Translations under genes and position numbers: made by a program
Shown: one piece after another, positions 21,936-34,058 of the stretch
Numbering within the stretch: the stretch's first letter is position 1
Layout: each line of letters begins with the position of its first letter
Assembly (NCBI GenBank): GCA_039602395.1
Contig: JBCNJP010000017.1
Span: 17,144,729-17,208,728, forward strand
Source: Deinandra increscens subsp. villosa
Taxonomy: Eukaryota; Streptophyta; Magnoliopsida; Asterales; Asteraceae
Direction of reading: 5' to 3'
DNA length: 64,000 nucleotides
The notes under the pieces: generated by a model
What the model saw: only the letters and a program-made list of their open reading frames with translations
What the model was told of the DNA's origin: nothing
The model's database searches: none

Positions 21936-22330
21936 CATGTTATTTAATATTTTACTTATTACTTTAGATTGTGAAAATAGTACGGTACCTTATTTAGGTT
22001 TCGATTAATAATCAATCTAAATAGAAAAATGTTTTCAACTAAGTCTCACATAGTTTAATTTACCATAAATTATTAGTTAGATGAAAATTAATATTTTCTA
22101 AAGATTTATTTAGTGCTGATTTATAAAAATTATTGGGGAGGGTGGAAGATCCACAACCTTCTCCAACCTATTCTAGTTAACTATATTTAGATTCTTAATG
22201 TAACGTTTTAGTTGTTAGGAATAATAATATACTTTTAACTTTCATTATGTTTGCTATTTATATTTACCGACCCATTTTGACCCATTTAATTGGCCCGTTT
22301 TACCAACCCATATTAATAGTATTAGTCGAG
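21936..22330. other. AT-rich spacer at the right end of the block (copy 1)
   Basis: Matches 48855-49253. No gene or repeat family recognised. Confidence 0.5.
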
Positions 22331-22557
22331 CCATAACCAATTTGTTCTTTTGCCCCTACTAAGGAAAAATCCTGGATCCGTCACTTATCACTTAGTTTTT
22401 ATTTTTGACTCACGTGTGGCACTTAGACATGATCCAAATTCAGTCTTTTACCCAAATAAGTAACGATTCAAAGCGACTATAGCGGAAGTTGCAAGCTTTC
22501 GTTACAAATATTACTTTGTATTGCTAGGAAGAGAAGAATACAAGAGTGTTTTACAAG
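22331..22557 (-). repeat. Second fragment of the 17482-type gypsy LTR, cut by gap 1
   Basis: From about 22396 on (TTTTTGACTCACGTGTGGCA...GTGTTTTACAAG) it is collinear with 17508-17659 at clearly lower identity. It is absent from the matching place in copy 2 (49254), so it marks the junction between the two blocks. Confidence 0.6.
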
Positions 22558-23057
22558 NNNNNNNNNNNNNNNNNNNNNNNNNNNNNNNNNNNNNNNNNNN
22601 NNNNNNNNNNNNNNNNNNNNNNNNNNNNNNNNNNNNNNNNNNNNNNNNNNNNNNNNNNNNNNNNNNNNNNNNNNNNNNNNNNNNNNNNNNNNNNNNNNNN
22701 NNNNNNNNNNNNNNNNNNNNNNNNNNNNNNNNNNNNNNNNNNNNNNNNNNNNNNNNNNNNNNNNNNNNNNNNNNNNNNNNNNNNNNNNNNNNNNNNNNNN
22801 NNNNNNNNNNNNNNNNNNNNNNNNNNNNNNNNNNNNNNNNNNNNNNNNNNNNNNNNNNNNNNNNNNNNNNNNNNNNNNNNNNNNNNNNNNNNNNNNNNNN
22901 NNNNNNNNNNNNNNNNNNNNNNNNNNNNNNNNNNNNNNNNNNNNNNNNNNNNNNNNNNNNNNNNNNNNNNNNNNNNNNNNNNNNNNNNNNNNNNNNNNNN
23001 NNNNNNNNNNNNNNNNNNNNNNNNNNNNNNNNNNNNNNNNNNNNNNNNNNNNNNNNN
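22558..23057. other. Assembly gap 1 (500 N)
   Basis: Exactly 500 N, the usual placeholder for a gap of unknown size. All frames reported across it are meaningless. Confidence 0.99.
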
Positions 23058-23831
23058 ATAAAACATATACAATAGCTAGCTAGGTTATTTTCAAAAATCT
23101 AGGCACGTTCATAGTTACTGGAGCTCGTCCGTTAAGTTTTGCCTCGTTAAGACTAAGGACCATTATAACACCCGTTCGATATCCAATCGAGTCGTCGCGA
23201 GTGACCTGGGTGGGGCTTGTCAGACCCAGTAGTACTACTCAATAAGTTCCCGCTAAATACAATTACTAACAGTAACTTTCAAGTGAGGACTTTTCATAAT
23301 CTTATGCTCGAGTATTCAGGTGATATGATTATCAAAACAATTAAAGTTCATGCATGTTAATCTCCCCCAAAAGGATTAAGACAGTAAAATGGGGCCGTGA
23401 AACTCACCTTAGGTTGCACAACAATATTCCAGATAAACAACACAGCAAATAACAAGAACGGGTCTTGCAAATGTAATCAATCACTTAACGAGCATACGAG
23501 TATAAGTGTGTGTTTAACCAAAACAGCCAAGTCTAATGTAAATGATAAAAACAAATAATCGTGAAGACTGAACAACTCGAGGATGGCACGTGTGCCAAAT
23601 CCGAGCGATTGTCAAAATAACGCAAAAATATAATTTATATCTATATTATATACTTTCTAAGTTTAAAGATTTCAAAAAATAAATATATATATTTTCAACT
23701 AAACCTTCGAGTGATGTTAATAACAAATTTGCGAGAAAAATATATATATTTATATATACATTAAAGGTTCTCATAACGTATTCAAATATTTCAATAAAAT
23801 CCAACGGTATGCGTTTTTATATTAATCTACT

Positions 23832-23866
<35 letters not shown>
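23058..23866 (-). repeat. Older gypsy LTR, left part (interrupted by the Helitron)
   Basis: Collinear with 1480-2290 of LTR1 ('acacccgttcgatatccaat', 'gtcagacccagtagtact', 'ggatggcacgtgtgccaaat'). It ends in (TA)n at 23833-23866 where the Helitron begins, and resumes at 30926. By comparison with LTR1 about 420 bp at its left end lie in gap 1. Confidence 0.85.
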
Positions 23867-23867
<1 letters not shown>

Positions 23868-25292
23868 TAGCCGTGTGCCCGCGCGTTGCGGCGGCGACAG
23901 TTTATAGCGTGTTATTTGTCTTCTGTTTGCGTGTTCGACGGCGACGACAATTTACAACACAATATCTGTTTATGTTAGCACGATGCATCCCGATGACAAG
24001 CGAATGAAAACAAACGAATGTGTTCCTTGAGGATTTACAAGGACATGACTCATTACAGACAGGTATATGTAGTCTTCCCAAGAACTAACTTTATATAATT
24101 AATTCTAACTTGGTCAAAAATTACTAAACACTTTTGGCTTCAATTTTCAGCCCCGATGCCAACATATATAGTTCACTGGTCTGCAAATTATCAATATTCG
24201 TTTATGTTAGTGCGATGCGGTATGGCGACGATGCAATCAACCATCGTTGTACATGTCTTTTGTTAGGGCATGTGGTATACTTGTGTTATGTTGGTGGTGT
24301 TAAAGTGCCACGTGGGCGATGACTGGATAACACGACACTTTAACACCATCATTATAATAATTATATTATGCACCATCTCAATTTTAAAGCCGAATTAACT
24401 TTCTAAGGTGATTTAGAATTCTTTAGACAGAACCAAATTCATTGTTTCAATACCAAGGCATTTGTCACTGAAGTTAGAGTAAGCAAATCTTGCTGCATTC
24501 ATAGATTAAAAAAAAAAAAGTGGCCATTGTATTGTAACAGCTACATAGCTCACAAAAAGGACCACTAATCAACGTGTTTAAACCTGTGTTTTCGTGACGA
24601 CGACAACAATTAACCAACACAGAACTTGCTCCTGTTAGTTTATTAATCATGTCATGATATATTGTATTATACGTTTGTTAGTTTTCTTATTCGTATTCCA
24701 CATTTAATATAAATGTTGTACATCTGAACCAGCCAAACAAAGATAAGCCATGACTGATCAAATTAAACTGCAATCAAAACTAATGTTAAATAAACACAAT
24801 TTTGAGGCCATTTTGTAACCGGTAGACGAAATACAAACAATCAAAATACATTTCCAAGCCACTTGTGAGTCTATGAACAAATTCTTTCATGAGGACTTTA
24901 CAATCGCAATCTTTATCAAATTATTTCAAATATTTCTTCCATTGTTTTCTCCTTGTTCTAAGTTATATGCCTGAACTTAACATCGCAAAGAAGCTTTTAA
25001 GTTCAGAAACAAATATGTAATTGTCACCATCTTGATCGATCGCTATAAAGAAGCTGCATAATAAGAATCATGCTCATTAAACCAAATATAAATAATAGGA
25101 AGGTGAACACACACACACAAAAAAAAAAATCCTTAAGTCCAAGTTGAATTGATAACCGGGACTTGCAATTTGAGTCTCCTTTGATCAAACCCTTTAGAAT
25201 TTCACCCAGTCATTAAATGTTTGAAAAAAAATAATATTTTAGAAAGATGATGAGAAAAAGAAATGTGTGTAGTGTAGATTAGCCATGTTTAC

Positions 25293-25867
25293 CTTGAGAT
25301 GTAAGGTTTGTCAGAAACAGTAGATGGAAAACTATTAAGAGGCATAACAGTAGATGGAAAACTATCAATGTTGTTATCCCACCTGGTACAAACAAAGATA
25401 ACGCATATATAATTAAGGGTGATTTTTTTAATAATAATTTTATAATAAACTTTTAAAATACATATATCGGAGTGTAGATTAGGCTTTTTAAACATTTTAT
25501 TAGAATACTACCTAACCAACATACCAGCAGCAGCCTTTGTTCCTAAGGGAAATCCTTCCCATTTTTCCCTCCCGGGATCATCAAGATGTGCATGCCTGAG
25601 ATCAACACACAGTGATGTCATATTTAAACTTTGTGTCACTTTGATCATTAAAGTTCACCTATTTGATGTCATGTTCAATGATTCGGTATAGATGATGTAA
25701 ATCAATAAACAACAAGGTATTATGAAGCAAGGTATGCCTGAGATCAACACATAGTAAATCACAACAGCTTCTCCATAATCAATCACTGATCCGTTCTTCA
25801 TTCTTTCCGGCCAATCTTTTCTTTAACCAAGGATATGATGCTCCCTTCATTAATCTCAAGTGCCCAT
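25293..25867 (-). pseudogene. ALN: Captured allantoinase gene fragment (three exons with introns)
   Basis: Allantoinase opens the allantoin ring in ureide (purine) breakdown in the plant endomembrane system (family knowledge). Minus-strand exons: about 25761-25867 (EINEGSIISLVKE, then after a one-base slip WPERMKNGSVIDYGEAVV), 25525-25595 (HAHLDDPGREKWEGFPLGTK, AAA) and 25293-25382 (GITTLI, then MPLNSFPSTVS). The metal-binding HxH motif of the amidohydrolase family appears as HAH. Exon edges have AG/GT signals (CTCAG|GCATG, GCTG|GTATG, ACCAG|GTGGG, TCAAG|GTAAAC). In exon 3, TTTTCCATCTACTGTT is duplicated and disrupts the Asp codon before MPLN. The downstream catalytic part of the gene is missing, so it is a non-functional gene fragment. 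Confidence 0.8.
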
Positions 25868-26295
25868 CTACAAATTAAATAAAAATGGCCACATAGATAT
25901 GAAATTAGTTGACTTTAGAAGTCCTGACATTTATTCCAAATTTTAAAATTCGTTACGATTTTATTACAAATTTGACATATTTTAGGGGGTGTTTAGGTTA
26001 CCAACTGTAATTAAATTTACAAAACAAGATGATAAGATTATAAATCATGATTGCAAGGGAAATGAATTACTATTTTGCTACCAAACGAATTACTATACAC
26101 AGAGAAACACATTAAACTTAGGTTTCATAAGGGTAATGAGATTAAACTTAACCAAAAATGTGCCAATTCTGATTAAACTTCAAAATATAGCCCTCTTTAG
26201 TGATTTTATAAGCGAAAGAGAATCAACAATACCAACGCCGCTTGTCGCAATGAAGTAGGGGACGGGCATCAACAAAAATTAGAAGAAATACGTAC

Positions 26296-29200
26296 CATCA
26301 ACCGCCTCAAACTAATCCTTCGATTAGAGGGATACCTTGAATTTACTCCTACAACCTGAAAAAACAAAACGAACCAACAGACACATACATTCCATTAAAT
26401 CAAAAGGTATCATTTGGGCTCACTGGTAAAGAATCAGGAATGAACTGGAGAACATTTGTAGCTCAAAAACAGATGCGAACGAAACAGATGGAAATAGATG
26501 CTTATTAAATGCACTCTTCACCAAAACTCCCTACAAACCTAAAATTTCCCTCCACACATCACCAATACACAATGAGTAACACATAGTGAAACTGTAAGTA
26601 TTTAATCTATTCAAACATTATAACATATCTATCAATTATCAGTTAATACATTTATAAAAAAAATTATCACAACTTCAAATCATGTGTGACACGTTGAGCA
26701 CCAAATTTCTTGCAATGCATTACTAAATCGTAAACAAATTAACAGTAATTAACTTCAAACTTGTCAATCGAACTCCAACTAAGGGAATGCGTTAGATAGA
26801 ACAAATGATAATTCAATGACAGTGCTTAAATTAGCAAGTACTTACTGAGTAGTGGATGAGTTTGAACCTGAATGTTAGTTTGATGGACCTACATTTACCA
26901 CCAAAAAAACACATTAAAAACATATATATTTTTTTTAACATTCAGTGAATGTTTTCATGGTTTAACCGGGTAAATTAACAGCTGCAACATGGTATTTCCA
27001 TTAACATCTTCAGCATGGTATTTCTTGAAATCCTCTTTGCCTTAAAGTGTGTGATTATGAAAAATAGAACTAACAACAATGTAGACTATGTGTGTTTGTT
27101 TAAATAAGTCCTATCTATTTTGAAATTGAATTATAACTTGTCAATCCAAGACACTTGCATCTCTAGTTTTGTCGTCTCCTATGTGTTTCTATTTTCTAAA
27201 ACTGGAACAGAATCCAATTTGATTGAAACAAAAACCAAGAGTGAATGAACACATAAACAACAAAGTATACCCATCCATTGACAAATTTAATGATCATTAA
27301 ACATTTTACCTGAGAAGATATAACTTGTTTAAGGATTTCATCATTTCACCATTACCCCTGACCTGAAACCAACACCACACACAAAACAAGAACAACATTC
27401 TTAGTTAATTAGGTATTTCAGTAGCAAAAAACAGCTCTAGCATGATACTTACTTAAATTCAACATAAATTAAGGAAGTTAATGAATAACTGCACGTGAAG
27501 GGCAAGCTGCAAATAAAAATGCTTCCAACTCCTAATTGATCATTAGCTAAGTAGACTAAAATTATGTGATGTTTTCCTTTTAAAGAGTTACACTTTATAC
27601 TCTAAGTAGCTATGGTAATCTGCCATTAAGAAACACTATCAACAGTTAGTAATAACTTATGAGAACTACAATTCTGCATAGTTTTTGGATTTAACTTCGA
27701 TTACACAAAAGAAGAATGAGAACAAACGTTTATGATGCTTGAATTAAAAAAACTTTAAGACATCAGCCAGCAAGCTAAACATGTACATGATGTCCAAGCA
27801 TTTCATCCATATCATTCTCACATAAAACTCATTTTGTACCAAAGATTACATCTTGAAAACATTTTTATATCATTATGCACAGATTCCTTATACACGGCAA
27901 ACTTAAGCACTCCTTATACAAAAATGTAGAATTTAAAAACGTATTAAAGCTGAAAAAATAAACCAAATAAAACAGAAGAAGACGAAGACGGTAAGAGGGC
28001 TCAGATTGGAAATTACAGCCCCTAAATATCTCAGCCTCAATTTGAGGGAGTGTATGTACTATATCGAATCATCAAAGCTCAGATTAGGTAATGCACATCA
28101 TCATAGTCAATCTAATAGCGACCGTAACCATCCAGAATGCATAAGTGGCAGCGACACACCATAGAATAGTGGCCACCAAACCACAATCTGATAAAGCCAA
28201 TTATTGATGCAATTGGCTGATAAAAGATAGTCGCTGCAATTGCGCCTGTTCTGTCCAAGATATCACACTTGGCGCAGTACCTATATGAGCATGTATTTCA
28301 TGTCTCATGTTTATGAAAACCCTTACTGTAGCAAAAATATTTTTCTAACATATGATTATTTCTTACTGTTTGTATTCAATGATCCTCCCATCGCCGCCTC
28401 TGTATAGCGGGTTGGGTCAATCACCTAACATCGCCAAGTTAATTTGAAGGAATCCAAATGGTTGTGGGTTGCCACTAAATCACCTTCATTCTTTGACACA
28501 TACTGCCACAAAGAAAAACCTTGAGGTACATTTCAAAAACCTTGACCAGAAACATTTTTTCTATCTAAAATTTAAACTTTTTTTCCAAGTAAAAGATTCA
28601 GGAAGCAAAATGGCTTGTTTGCATCCTTTGTTTCACAACCTTCATAAAACATGGAAGAAGAAGATCAACACATGAAAATAGAAAAAAATAGGAAAAATGA
28701 TAGCAACCTTCCCTAACAAAAGTAACCATAATCAACCCATTGAACTAACACAAGTAACCCAAATCAACCCATTAATTAAAGAACGGGTCATGATTGCCGG
28801 GTGAATTTCAAATAGATGAATTAAAAACGTGCAATTTAATTATTTTCACACAAATAAACAGAAATACTTACAGATGCCATAAAAATGCCTCCGCTAAAAA
28901 GATGAGAAACAAACACTTCTCTAACCATACATAAAAAATGGCTAACCGTAAAAGGAGTGAACTTGAATCGTTGATGTGGCTTGAATCAATGAACTTCAAT
29001 TGCCTAAATACAAACAATATAAACCTTGAAATCTTTAAAACGCCGAATAACTGAACTAAAACTAAATAGAACAAAGTAATTGCAGGTCAAAAAAGATTGA
29101 TCACTACTACATACTAATTATATATCAGAACCCAATTTTTAGAGATGTTAAAAAAACAAATCCACTCAGATTTGAGATTAAGAAAAGTCAAAACTTACCA

Positions 29201-30239
29201 GCACAAAGAGTAGAGTATCCTGAAATAGGCTTGAAAGAGCACGGAATTAAGATCAGGATTGGATTGCAGAAGACATAAACAAAACTTGAAATTTTGATAT
29301 CTTAAACATGGAATTAAGCTAATGATATCAAAATAAAAATTAAGCTAAAAAGTTCACAAAGAACAACATTGAACCATATTTTTGGAATGTAAATATTGTA
29401 ACCATGTCTGATTTCGCACAATGGAGACAATTATTAAAAACTTTTAGAATAATTTTACATAAACTAAATGATCTTAATACAGCCATAGTACATTCAACCT
29501 TAAAGAACCAAACATAAACTATTTAAAATTTGAAGACAGTGATTAGCAGTCAACATTTTTCTACTTGAAACTTCACCTGTTTACATTAATATGGATTGAT
29601 TTGGTTATCCAAAAGCACCATGGAGTATCTTTATTTTGTTGTTTAGCTGCATCAACCAAACAACATTATTAACATCATAATCCATTGTTATAAACCAAGA
29701 ACTTAGCTATATAAATATGAAACCACCTAAAAAAAATAAGAAGACAAACGTGAATTTAAAAAAAAATAGCAATATTGAAGATTTGGGATGAAAAATGAGA
29801 ACTATATTCTAACAGATACAAATCCATGACTGGCCACCACCATGCATCCCTAAAGTATCCAAAATCATAAAGAACGAAGAACAAACTATACAAAAAACAT
29901 AACGGTATATGCAGCACACACAATTTCACCCCAAGTAACCCCCAATCGCATATTGAAAACCCAAGCAAGAATGATTAATTTAAACCTCTTATCCCTTAGT
30001 CATATGATTCAATTTACCAACTTTTGCCCAAATCATTATAAACCCCTAAAAATTTTGATAACAAAGAATTGGACTTTACATAACAAACACAGTATGCCAA
30101 CAAAATCTATATAATCATAACATAAACATACCTTGTGAGAAAGCTACCCTTTGAATTTGAATTTCAAAATCTCTCTCTGCTTCCAAAATTCTCAGGATCG
30201 ATGTTTGAGGCCTGCTTGTTCTGCTTTCTCAACATCCAT
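26296..30239 (-). other. Chain of exon-like segments upstream of the allantoinase fragment
   Basis: On the minus strand several short open stretches are bounded by AG| and |GT signals: 30132-30239 (begins ATGGATGTTGAGAAAGC, ends ACAAG|GTATGT), 29199-29219, 28872-28893, 27310-27362, 26846-26867 and 26296-26355 (20 codons, VVGVNSRYPSNRRISLRRLM). They share orientation with the allantoinase exons. I do not recognise the source gene or genes, and some of the 21-22-bp ones may be chance. They suggest additional captured host sequence or a chimeric transcript. Confidence 0.35.
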
Positions 30240-30925
30240 TTTGAATTAGGGCAAAATGTAGAAAGGTCATGCTTGAAGCTCTCCGATGATATAAGGTCAT
30301 GAACTTTGACTTGTACATAAGACATGAAGAGTTGTATCTCTTAGAATTAATATCGGAAATCAAAGAGACTATATAGTAATTCAACTTCAATAGTACAATG
30401 GTACCTGCAATCGATGAACCTCAATAGTTCAATGGAACCTGCAATCGATGAACTTCTTACATCTGATGTAGAAGCCAAGAAGAAATGCCCTAATATGTTT
30501 GAGTTTCCTCGGATGGTAATACGAAATGGTGAGTGCTCTACATTTATAGAGTCCTCCGATTTGAATCTTCTATACAACCGTCGATTTCGACCAATCGAGG
30601 GAGAAGAATCAGTGATCATTACAAAAGCAAGCATGGCTGAAGAAGGAGAAGGAGAGCAATGAAGGGTTACCCAATCGAAGAAGACAGAGGCTGGAGAAGC
30701 GGGGTATACGAAGGCGGCTGGGCTTGTTGGATCGAGGAGGGTTAAAGTGTCAACCGGTTTTACTTTAATAACCTCATCCTTTTCCGTAGTTTTTTAGTAT
30801 GAGTTTTAACTTGACGCTTCAAACACTTATACACACTGCATAAATTCTTGTACGCGTCTTAAAATTAAGGAATTTAATGACGAAAATACCCCCGATGATC
30901 AATATGTATTATATAGTAGTATAGA

Positions 30926-32502
30926 TATATATATATATATATATTACCTTTTTGTACAATTAAAATTTTATATCAATATATATATAGATGTTGAAAATAT
31001 ATTTTAATTTAGAATAACAAGTTAAACATGATTTACGAGGTTTAAATGTCTCAAATATATTTATACGAGTTTTAGATATGACAAGGACAATTTTGGTATA
31101 AAATCTAGTAACCAAATGCTCAAAACAATACAAAAACAATAAAAATAAAAACTATGGAGGTCACCGGGTTCGAACCCGTGACCTCCCGTACCAACATGAG
31201 AGTTTTAGCCATCCGGTCAGCGGCCTAACTATGCTTAGATCGCGATTGAAAACCTTTTGTGTATAGGCAGCGACCAAAAACCAAGTCCGGAAAAATAGAG
31301 AATTAAAAATGGTGAGGCCGGGACTCGAACCCGCGCCTCCAGCGAATAACCCAGAGCCCTAACGACTCGTGCCAGTTTAGCGTCTGTTACACAACTTGGC
31401 GCGATATGTATATAACCCGTACCCGCCTGGGTTTATCTTCCTCACCCAATAACTCCGGTGATCGGAGCACTAGCTCCGGTCGCCGGAAAAACATAAAACA
31501 TGAAAAAGAACCCAGAAAAACATGTGAATGACACAAAAGAATGCTTACCTCAAATCAGAGATGAGTTGCGATGTGTTTTAGATGCCGAAAACGAACCCGA
31601 ACCTTGAACGTGAACACCGGGCATCGTCACGAAACTCGAATCTGGTTCCTCCTGGTTGCTAAGTGAAGAATGACGATCGAAAGGGGTCTTGAATAGTGGT
31701 GAAGCGGTGGCGGATGGTGGTGGTTTCGATGGCGTTTGCTTCACCGGAAAACTGGGAAACGAGATAGAGAGAGCAAGGAGTTGCGAGAGGAGTAAGGGTG
31801 TTGTGAGTGGAATACGTTCATCATAAAACCAAGTCATAATGGCCAGAAAATGTAATTGACGAGCGATGATGATGATCGGTTGAAACCGATCACCGACCCT
31901 CCTTTAATTCTCGTAAATCTCATTAAAATTGACTATAGAGTATTAGCAACTATAGTCCCTCACATACTTACAATAATGACATAGGGTTTCGGTAATTACA
32001 GAATAGTCCCTCTAGGTTTAATAAAAAATAATCATGTTTGGTAAATGACAAAATAACCCCTCGAAGTTTTATGATAACCTAACGGCTCTAACGGAGTTAA
32101 TGGGAAATGTTTTTAACGATGAATATACGAAGGACGTCAAAATATATAGATCGTATAACGTTAATAGGAAAATATAAATCTCGTTTTGCTAAAATAGATC
32201 ATGGAGTATAACTCCACAATTATATATTTAAGATCACATAAAATCATAACTTTCATATTTAAATCACATAAATTTGTGAATAATAACTCATAATTACTCA
32301 CTTTAAATTCACATAAAATCATAAAATGTAAATCATAGAATTTCAAACGTTTAAACTTAGGTGCATGCTCGTACGTGATGATTACACAAAACCCTAAATA
32401 CTAAAGTCAACACAGTTAAGCACATAAATGTTCACTCAACATTTTATACGGTTTACGTTCAGTTAATGTCAGAAAATGACCTTTAAAATGCGGATTTTCA
32501 CA
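30926..32502 (-). repeat. Older gypsy LTR, right part (copy 2)
   Basis: Continues 23058-23866 after the Helitron, and ends GCGGATTTTCACA at 32502. The segment from 30952 on is the copy-2 equivalent of 4014-5570. It carries the same LTR leader and splice-donor match (near 31548). Confidence 0.85.
31155..31387 (-). repeat. Two tRNA-like modules inside the older gypsy LTR (copy 2)
   Basis: Same pair as 4216-4446: GGTTCGAACCC palindrome module (31155-31240) and GGTTCGAGTCC module (31316-31387), with box sequences unchanged. Confidence 0.6.
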
Positions 32503-33283
32503 CTATGTGTTAAATCACAAGTGAAATCACAAAAGTGTGATATAAAGAGCATATCTGAGTATGTCTGATAGTGTGGGGTCACTGGTCAAAGCGAACTAAT
32601 CAATACAATAACATATCCAGATGTTCTGAGTATAATTGTGCCTGAGTTTAAGATGGATAAATTATACCAGTAATCGACATGACTTGTGTGCTGAAGTAAT
32701 TGAAATTGAAGTGTAGTTCAGCATGTTATGTTCAATATGATCCCAAGTTGTGATCTTTCTCGCAAAAGACAAAAATAGTGTCTTATTCTGTATTGCATTT
32801 ATATTTCATATCTGAAAAATACAAAAAGTTTTTAGGTATGTTTTAGCATAAACTTAGGAAAATCAAAAAGATTTTCAGTGTGTTTTGATGTAAAGTTTCA
32901 AAAAGCCAAAAAGATTTTGTTTCTTATTTCTTTTTGACCGATCGACATGTGTTACGAATCAAATTTTAAATTTATATCTTGGATTCTCGAAGAGAAGTTT
33001 TGCGCCAAAAATAAATCAATTTTTCATAAAAGAAAAAGAAAACCGCATTTCTGTCTTCTGAAATTGCAGGTTATGTGTGTCAAGACTCAAGCATGGTGAA
33101 AGAAGGAGTTTGAAGTATCTTTCACAAGTGGATCTTGAAGTTCAAAGATTATTCAAGAGTGATTCAGCCATGCAAGCTCTATTGCTGACAAGAAATTTCA
33201 AGCTGAAGATCAGATGCACTGATGCTGAAGATTGAAGACTGAATTTTAGTTAGCATAGATACACTACACATTAAGGGGGAGTT
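32503..33283 (+). mobile_element. Plus-strand copia-type element, 3' internal part (copy 2)
   Basis: Equivalent of 5571-6352; the polypurine tract here is AAGGGGGAGTT. Confidence 0.7.
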
Positions 33284-33633
33284 TGTTAGAGCATATTCCT
33301 ATGTTATAGAGTGTCTCGTGTATTGTGTCTAAGTGAGCATGTGTTAGTGAGTCTGTGTGTTAACATACCAAGGTGGCCGTACCATCTGGTACGCCGTACC
33401 AATTGGTCCGCCAATGGTACGCAGGCGTGTATGTGGTCACTATAAATAGATTGTGTTAGAATGAAAGCTCAACACTCTAAGTCAATCTACACCTTTTGTG
33501 TGTGTGTTCTAAAGAGAGAAACAAGAGAGCTTTCATTGTAATCTTGTGTGATTCAATACAAAACTCTTATTTACATTTGTGTTCACTAGATTGATTGAAA
33601 CATGCAGTAGTAAAATCATTCCGTGTACTTACA
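33284..33633 (+). repeat. 3' LTR of plus-strand copia-type element (copy 2)
   Basis: Equivalent of 6353-6702, TGTTAGAGC...CTTACA, with TATA box CTATAAATAG at 33440-33449. Confidence 0.7.
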
Positions 33634-33700
33634 AACACGAAAACAAATATTAAAACATCTACAACTTCTTTATACGTTAAAATATTTTTTTAATAAAATT

Positions 33701-34045
33701 TGAAAGTGCGTGAGCGTATGGATCTTCTACTTAGTCGTAACGAAATCAATGAAATACGAAATAAAACACAAAGACTAAATACAAATGAGCTTTGTATTAA
33801 CCACAGAGACCACAGAGTACACAGAGAATATACGACGCGGAAGCTTAGACTATTATCACCACTGAAAACAATACATGAAACACATATTTATAGGGCTGAA
33901 ATACGACCGGCCGAACCTCAAGTTCGGCCACACGTTCGGCCATGTCCGAACTCCAGGTTCGGCCTGAGTTCGGACCTCAGCATCCTTGTGTGAATCCGTC
34001 TTGTATTCGATACTTCACATGACGATCAAAAACCATGTATCAACA
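33701..34045 (-). repeat. 3' LTR of TR-GAG (copy 2)
   Basis: Differs from the matching copy-1 LTR at about four positions. Confidence 0.9.
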
Positions 34046-34058
34046 AACTCCCCCTCGG

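Larger units (their letters stand above)
4014..22330. repeat. 18.3-kb duplicated block, copy 1
   Basis: Collinear with 30952-49253 over its whole length in direct orientation. By-eye comparison shows roughly 1-3% substitutions. Copy-specific events: a hAT insertion at 17736-18457 only here; a deletion of about 118 bp in the TR-GAG leader near 11903; fewer palindromic repeat units at 12780-12830. The left edge is the insertion point of gypsy element 1, so the true duplication may extend further left. The right edge at 22330 adjoins a gypsy LTR fragment. It could be a real tandem duplication or two haplotypes concatenated in assembly. Confidence 0.9.
23867..30925 (-). mobile_element. Non-autonomous Helitron, 7.06 kb, with captured exons
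   Basis: Read on the minus strand it starts TCTATACTACTATATAATAC at 30925 and ends in CTAG at 23867-23870, preceded by a GC-rich imperfect hairpin (GCCGCAACGCGCGGGC, 23878-23893). It sits between A and T of a TA repeat with no TSD, as Helitrons do. The flanking gypsy LTR is continuous once the element is removed, and LTR1 supplies an uninterrupted homologous site. No Rep/helicase ORF is visible, so it is non-autonomous. Cargo: allantoinase exons at 25293-25867 and further exon-like segments up to 30239, all in minus orientation. The remaining sequence (23890-25290, and between exons) is AT-rich and intron-like. Confidence 0.85.

Noticed and set aside
22521..23075. Long open frames across N runs here and at 51960-52631
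   Set aside because: They exist only because N translates as X; no coding evidence.
30414..30662. 82-codon frame near the Helitron 5' end
   Set aside because: Has overlapping frames on the other strand and no known domain; kept only as possible captured sequence.
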